A stretch of DNA of 64,000 nt from Mytilus galloprovincialis (lineage: Eukaryota > Mollusca > Bivalvia > Mytilida > Mytilidae), in contig NC_134841.1 of NCBI RefSeq assembly GCF_965363235.1, forward strand, positions 30,967,440-31,031,439, written 5' to 3'. Under the pieces are notes generated by a model. The model had not been told where the DNA came from. It did no database searches and saw nothing but the letters and a program-made list of their open reading frames with translations. Of this stretch, positions 58,401-64,000 are shown one piece after another. The position numbers and the translations under genes are program-made. Every line of letters starts with the position of its first letter. Position 1 is the stretch's first letter.

Positions 58401-61318
58401 TACCTTTCTTCTTTTAAAATGATTAAATCTATCCATTGAAAGAATGTCACAACTAACCGTATGTTTATTTGGTTTTAATTTGTTTTTTGTAATTAAACTG
58501 GTTATTTCCGAATACAGAATACTAAGAACATATTCCGATGTACTTGTAAAAAGTAAAATAAAAAAAATACTCCACAGGAAATTCAAGACGGAAAGTTCCT
58601 TACCAAATTGTTTAATCAAAAGCTCAAAAACATCAAAAGAATGGACAACTGTCTTATTCCTGATTTGGTACCGGAAAGTAATTATTTCTTTACTAGATTT
58701 CTTTCTAACAAATATTTTATAGAAAATAATGAAATTAAGATACCTGTAATCCGACTTTCTTTGATCCTCTTTCTTTGTTACTCTTTGTAGTATATGTTGA
58801 ACCATTTGCTATGCTGCCATTAGAAATAGAAGGAAGTTTCATACTGTCCAGTGTTAATGACCTTGTTATACCAAGATGAGCTTTAGTGTTCTGTCTCTGT
58901 AAATAGACGTTCAGATACAAAACTGATGTATTATATACAAGCCATAGAAATGCTTCGTCAGTACAGCACTTACTGTTCAATTGTTATATATTACTTGACC
59001 AAGTGAAAGATCACCCTTTCAAAAAGCATAAGGAACAAAGGAAATCATGAACTGGAGAAATGAATAGAATATATCGTAGATACAGAAGTTTTTTCATCCT
59101 TCATATTCAAAGAGAGAGAGGCAAAAGATACAAAGGGATTATTCATTTTCATAAGTCGAAAACAAATTGACAGTGCTGTTGCACAAAAAAAAAGAAAAAT
59201 TAAACAAGACAAACAATGGTCATTCCACTAAATGAAAACCATAAACCTATAGACTAAAAAACACGAATTCCAGATTTGATCATTCTGGATGAAGATTAAT
59301 TAAAAAAAGCGGCTCGGACGGACGAAATTGGTATTTCCATTTACCAGCAATATGTATATATTTATGATGATAAACTCCAACGAATAAACTCAATAAAGAG
59401 TTATTTCCATATTTACATTTCCACGCAATGGGTCGAAACCCTTGCTGGTGAACTCTTAGTTATCGTTGGTATCATCAACTTAGAACTGCTTCGGTACTGA
59501 TATAATGTTAGAAATTATTCTCCGTTGATAATCAAAGAAATTATTAAGACATGAAAGGGAAGTCGACTACAGGTGAATGTAATTATCATTAAGATCCCCT
59601 TTGTTTATATTGCTTTTCACATGTTAACTCCTTTTACTTTCATGACTTAGAAATGTTTGGTTTTGATCTTTCCTGATTAGAGTAAATCCTGGAAAGTGCT
59701 TAGGTAGTACGAAATTGATAAAGTAGTGTTTCTATTTACCAGCAATAGGTTGATACATCTGATAATACTAGTCATGATAGTATCAGCAGCACAGTAATCA
59801 GTGCTTTGGCACAGACATGATTAAGAAACACTAAGGTTTCAACACCCTAAACAAAACAAGTTAACTGTAGATTTTTTCACATTTGGTAATGATGTCACAA
59901 CGTATTAAGGTCGATAACATCCTTGTCTTTCAAATTTATGATTTCAACGTTCCTGAGGCAAGTAAACCCAAAGAACCAGATTCACAAAGTGTTATATTCA
60001 GTCAGAGAATGTAACACGTATTGTAAATTAAGCATTGTTACTTGAGGTAAATATTGATACATTCTGAAGAATCTATAAAACACTGTCCATAAAAGAATAA
60101 CTGACAGTTGCTGTAAATTAAGCATGTCCTCTTCAGAATACGAACACAATCGAATATGTCACCGTCAGGCGAAAACACATTGTACAATTCGGATATGGTA
60201 GCCGTATGTGTTACAACTTCAAAAATTTCGTTTTATACGCTCGTCAACGTCGAATAATGTAAGCTTTCGTTTTTTTTTGTTTCGATTGCCAGTGTTGAGT
60301 CCACCGTAGACCAGGAGTACATCTGGCGTACCAATTTATAATATGGATGTCTTTGCAGAGTTATAACTATCACTAGGTCGATGACACTGCTGATGGACGT
60401 TTCGTTCCCGAGGGTATCATCAACCCAATAGTCAACACTATTTGTGTTGGAATCAAATACTAATTTCATTTATACGTTACATTTCTGAAATACTGTATAT
60501 CGGTATAACATGTTAATCATTTTAAGGACTAAGGGGCAAAGATAACCTTAGTCGTATTTGGTACAACTTATTATTTGTACCAAATTTAAAGCTTAACATC
60601 CTAACGGGGTTTACCTCATTGATTTGTAAATAGCGCCTTCGACCTTTTAACAATTGATTCTGTGTTATAGTGAAAGCTTGATATGTTGAATTTATTCATT
60701 GTCAATGCATAAATCAATCTTGAAGTTAATTGTAGTGGTAGTTATGATGACACTGTAGGTAACTTCTGGACATATCTTATTCCAGTAAAATTCAAATTAT
60801 GCTGGTTTTTTTTCTTTATAAACTATCCATAGAATTTTGAGTAACCTGCCATGCGCATATTTTCCTTGTTACCATAAAGTAACACACTAAATGCTTTCTT
60901 AACAAAACAAATGTGCATTAGAAAAATAAAATTACCGACATTTTAAATAAGCAAAAGATTTATTGAATTCTTATAATTTTAATTGTATTAGAAAGAAACA
61001 AATATCGATAAGAAAATTATCTCACGCGTCGAATTTCATAAATATTTTCCCACTCTTAAATATTAGCTGAATACAGAATATAATCAAAATAAACCGAAAA
61101 TAAGGACTGCTGTTGGTTCAATTAATCAAAATACCTACTTGTAGACTAGCAGCAATTTGTGTATTGAAGTCAAGTTTAGGAAGATTCCGGTTTCTGTCTC
61201 GTAAAGCTTTCCATCTTTGAACATAAGATCCTCTTTCTGTTAGTCTGGGATGCACATATGCCATTGGTGAATTAAGACGCACTGGAGATTCTGGAGAGCT
61301 CATCACCCCAGACGGCAT
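55431..61318 (-). CDS. Unrecognised basic/polar protein, three exons, 302 residues
   Basis: Exons on the minus strand: 61318-61139 (60 aa, ATG start MPSGVMSSPESPVRLNSP), 58896-58744 (51 aa) and 56006-55431 (191 aa plus stop). Donors CAA|GTAGGT and CAG|GTATCT and acceptors TTTACAG and TTGTAG are good, and both introns are phase 0. The protein is polar. Exon 1 has TERGSYVQRWKALRDRNRN; exon 3 repeats NGTLSKSL twice and has a basic patch (GRRSRRKKWRDN) leading into a C-terminal Cys/His-containing part (CKCMRCEIMHRQYEEK, then WGIYPCQQHLARQKYF). CxxC plus later His/Cys could bind metal, which is speculative. No signal peptide or membrane span. I do not recognise a family. More phase-0 exons could exist in the introns, which hold family A and G repeats. 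Confidence 0.72.
56385..56625 (+). repeat. Dispersed repeat family A, subtype 1 (intron of the 302-aa gene)
   Basis: Antisense to the host gene. TCAATGCTCTTCAACTTTG block, then the intact core (next entry), ending AATACTGGTACTTTTGATA. Confidence 0.8.
56557..56595 (+). ncRNA. Hammerhead-ribozyme-like motif, second intact copy
   Basis: CTGATGA (56557-56563); stem II GTCT/AGAC; GAAA (56577-56580); stem III ACGC/GCGT (56580-56583, 56591-56594) round a 7-nt loop; A at 56595. Compared with 48989-49027, one stem III pair changed from T-A to C-G on both sides, as expected for a conserved helix. Stem I is unsupported. Confidence 0.45.
56965..57115 (+). repeat. Dispersed repeat family A, decayed copy (intron)
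   Basis: Same flanks as 48745-49070, ending TTCAATCCTGGTATCTATG, but the core reads CTGATGAGTCG..AGATGTAAC, so stem II and GAAA are damaged. Confidence 0.75.
57120..58580. other. Intron sequence, no further exon supported
   Basis: AT-rich. A 69-codon minus-strand ORF (57749-57540) exists but its possible acceptor does not fit the phase of the neighbouring exons. Confidence 0.4.
58585..58700 (-). repeat. Dispersed repeat family G fragment
   Basis: CAAAAGCTCAAAAACATC, AAAAGAATGGACAACTGTC, CTTATTCCTGATTTGGTACC on the plus strand correspond to the inverted family consensus. Confidence 0.65.
59420..60450. repeat. Three scraps of the family A companion module (intron)
   Basis: About 59425-59510, 59745-59840 and 60290-60450 each retain GGTCGATG..CTGCTG and GAGGGTATCA-like words with the AGTCAGTGCTT/AGTCAACAC end, as in 47520-47590. 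The rest shows no gene. Confidence 0.6.
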
Positions 61319-61319
61319 T

Positions 61320-62125
61320 ATTTAAGTTTTTATAGAAAGAAGGTGCTCTGATATCACTGAATGATTATTTTTCCATCCAAGTTTTAAAAATGATATATAT
61401 CTCCATCACACTTCATTTTCTTTTCAGGTTTAAAGTAAATGTGTTTACATATGATTAGAGATTTGATATAACTAATGTCATCAATATTCAACTCACAAAG
61501 AATATTTTCAGAGTAGATTTAACGGGTTTTTAATCCATCACGACGATTATAGTCTACTTCATTTACTATCTAATGTAAACAAACAGGATGAACGAAGTAT
61601 CTACGTAAGTTGAAAACAAACATTGAAAGGGAAATCTGTAAATCTTCTCTGTATGTATATCCAATTTTTCAATAATAAATTTCCTACCTACAGAATGATT
61701 TTACAAAATTGATCGATTCACATACAATACTTTGATCTCGTTTTGACAAATCCTGGATCATAATAGTTTTAAAGATTTGAATTGTTCCTTAATTGAATAC
61801 ATTTTATATTCCATGTTAAAAAGAAATTTAAAAACGAGGGCAATTATGGGTACGGTCGTTAAGTCTAAAAACTTACAAAACCTATTAATATATATAAGCG
61901 TTTAAACCACGAGTAATATATATTTTGGTATAAATGTACTGTTTAAAATCTTTCGAGAGAGAGAATGAACATTTTTTATCTATCCTTTTCTTGCATAATT
62001 GATACGAGGAGTATACTTTGTAATGTTATATTTTTCTACAGTGTTCCTTGTTTTTCTTTGTTTTGTTTGCACATTGTTGTCAATTTAATGAAATTCTACC
62101 AATTGGTATGTACATAATAGGTTTA
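61320..62125. other. Upstream region of the 302-aa gene; nothing specific seen
   Basis: Should include the promoter and 5' UTR of the minus-strand gene starting at 61318. No clear TATA box or start element could be fixed. Confidence 0.35.
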
Positions 62126-62129
62126 GATA

Positions 62130-62310
62130 GCTATATAACATTATTCAATCCACCATTTGCCTGCCGAAAAGTCTTTACCAAATCAAACATATATATGACA
62201 GTTGTTTTACAATCGTTCATTGTATTTTGATTTTTGGATTTTGCCATTTGATAAGGGAATCACGCTTCGAGTTTTCCTTAGAGCTCGGTATTTTTGTTAT
62301 TTTACTTTTT
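62130..62310 (+). repeat. Dispersed repeat family G, decayed copy
   Basis: AATCCACCATTTGCCTGCCG, CAAATCAAACATATATATG, ACAGTTGTTTTACAATCG and GAGCTCGGTATTTTTG follow the family order with many changes. A scrap of family A follows at 62310-62400. Confidence 0.6.
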
Positions 62311-62939
62311 TCAACTTCGCACTTAATTTGGCTTTTTTCAACATTTTTTTAACATCACTGGTGATTCTTTTAAAAATGAAATGCGAATACAAGACGTAAA
62401 ATATGATATCTTTGATGATATTATTTGGTGGATTATACAACATGATATCTATGATGATATTATTTGGTGGATAATGCAACATGATATCTATATTGATGAA
62501 TAATCTACCACCGGAACTTATGACATTTTCACAGCTTTTTAACAAATTACGCTTTCTCTAAACAGTTTTAGATACTTTAAAAGATGTTACTATTCTGTAG
62601 TTCTCACATAATGGTATTAACGCATTAAGGTCCTATATTGATATGAGTGTTAGTTTTCCGTTAGTTCCTTTTCTCCGGGGTGTTGACTGATTGGTGAATG
62701 CCTAACACAAAACGGTGCTCTGCGAACACTAACGTATAATACCGTTTTCGGCTTAAAATATAATTGCTATTCAATCAACATCATTCATCAATGAGAAATA
62801 ATCCTTAACTTCTCAATATTTTTTTTTCTTCTACCGTAATCTCAATATTATCTCCTGTTTGTAATTTATGTTAGTAGTACACAGAATATCTGACAATGTA
62901 ATTGAATACGACTGTAAATGAAAACAAATTTTTAAATGA

Positions 62940-64000
62940 TTCCGTGGAGATTGACAAGCACTGGATATGGTCCGTCCATATTGACTATTCCTTTGTCGGT
63001 TCTGTGTAAATTGACTATCACTGGATCGGTTCCGTCCATATTGACCATCACTGGGTTGTTCCATTCAGATTGACGACGGTATCACTAGGTGTGTTTCGTC
63101 CAGATTGACTAGCACTGGTTCGTTTTCGTCCAGATTGAATCCCGTCGAGATTGATTAGCACTGGTTCGGCTCCGTCAAGATTGACTATTACTAAATCGGT
63201 TCTGTGCTGATTGACTAGCATTGTTTCGGTTCCGTGCAGATCGACTAGCACGCGTTCGGATCCGTCCAGATTGACCATCACTGGGTGGTTCCGTTCAGAT
63301 TGACGATGGTATCATTAGGTGTGTTTCGTCCAGATTGACTAGCACTGGTTCGTTTTCGTCCAGATTGACTAACACTGGTTCGTTTTCGTCCAGATTGACT
63401 AGCACTGGTTCGTTTTCGTCCAGATTGACTAGCACTGGTTCGTTTTCGTCCAGACTGACTAACGTCGAGATTGATTAGCACTGGTTCGGCTCCGTCAAGA
63501 TTGACTATTACTGCAGGTTGACCGTCAGTCCCCAAGGTCTTTATGCCAGTAGGTTGACTGTCATTCAGCTAGGTCAGTGTTGCTGAAGTTAACTATCAAT
63601 AGGTCGGTATTGCAAAATGCATAAAAAGCAGTACCTCTGCAGGTTGACTTCCAGTCTCCAAGGTTGGTATTGCTTGGTATTAACTTTTTCATGATCGACA
63701 TCGCTGCATGTTATCTATCACATTGTCGATATCGCTGCAGGTAACGATCAGACTTAATGTTTTTTTCTGCCTAGTAGCTACTGTTTCAGTCCCCAAGGTC
63801 GGTATCGCTAGGGTTGACTTTCACTTGGTCGATAGCGCTGCAGGTTATATATCACTGGGACAGTATCGGTGCAGGTTGACTATTAGTCCGCACGGTCGGT
63901 ATCACTGGTTGTTAACTATCACTGAGTCAAGTGAGCTATAGGTTGACTATCACTTGGTCGATATCGCTGCAGATTATATATCACTGGGTCAGTATCGGTG
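62940..64000. repeat. Minisatellite with higher-order structure, open at window edge
   Basis: Units of about 30 bp, best seen at 63334-63453 as four near-identical copies of GATTGACTAGCACTGGTTCG plus TTTTCGTCCA. Left of 63520 a larger period of about 240 bp repeats (compare 63040 onward with 63278 onward, both with TCAGATTGACGA and GGTGTGTTTCGTCC). Right of 63530 the units drift to GGTTGACTATCACTTGGTCG-type words. Minus-strand frames are open (SASQSGRKRT repeats) because the unit is a multiple of three; no gene is claimed. Confidence 0.9.

Noticed and set aside
58338-58805. 155-codon minus-strand ORF
   Set aside because: It runs through a family G repeat and out of frame past the true exon at 58744-58896.

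Overview
The window looks like nuclear DNA of a bivalve mollusc, most likely a marine mussel (Mytilus-like). This rests on AT-rich sequence, small exons with GT-AG introns, and very dense dispersed repeats of types I recognise from mussel genomes; species identity is an inference. No bacterial operon, CRISPR array, tRNA or rRNA gene was found.

Host genes. (1) An F-box/leucine-rich-repeat protein on the minus strand (17.2-19.0 kb), with a short decayed duplicate at 22.6 kb. (2) A one-coding-exon gene at 26.1-26.8 kb (+) for a 238-residue protein with an N-myristoylation/palmitoylation-type start, with a possible TATA promoter about 1.1 kb upstream. (3) A ten-exon gene at 33.5-43.2 kb (+) that I identify as CCDC122, including a 16-nt microexon needed to keep frame. 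(4) A three-exon gene on the minus strand (61.3-55.4 kb) for a 302-residue protein I do not recognise. Single candidate exons lie at 8.05-8.45 kb (-) and 52.81-52.93 kb (+), and a hydrophobic ORF at 49.5 kb (+).

Mobile DNA, left to right. A degraded non-LTR retrotransposon (1-5.86 kb) is split by a 4.06 kb TTAA-flanked inverted-repeat element. At 6.4-12.8 kb there are inverted Penelope-like (PLE) tails, a partial second copy of the TTAA element, a long (TA)n tract and a PLE with reverse transcriptase and GIY-YIG endonuclease. Two more LINE 3' pieces lie at 14.8-15.5 and 29.8-30.4 kb. The CCDC122 introns hold several MITEs and a 1.1 kb repeat, with related 2 kb elements on either side of the gene. 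A decayed second PLE at 47.0-48.8 kb holds a 352-bp tandem repeat. SINE-like and other dispersed repeats fill much of 49-57 kb, and a minisatellite runs off the right edge (62.9-64.0 kb).

The most interesting pattern is that one dispersed repeat family, and the PLE 3' tails, carry a hammerhead-ribozyme-like core (CUGANGA, short stem, GAAA). Paired changes between copies preserve stems II and III, although stem I is not convincing. I see no other coherent new multi-gene system.
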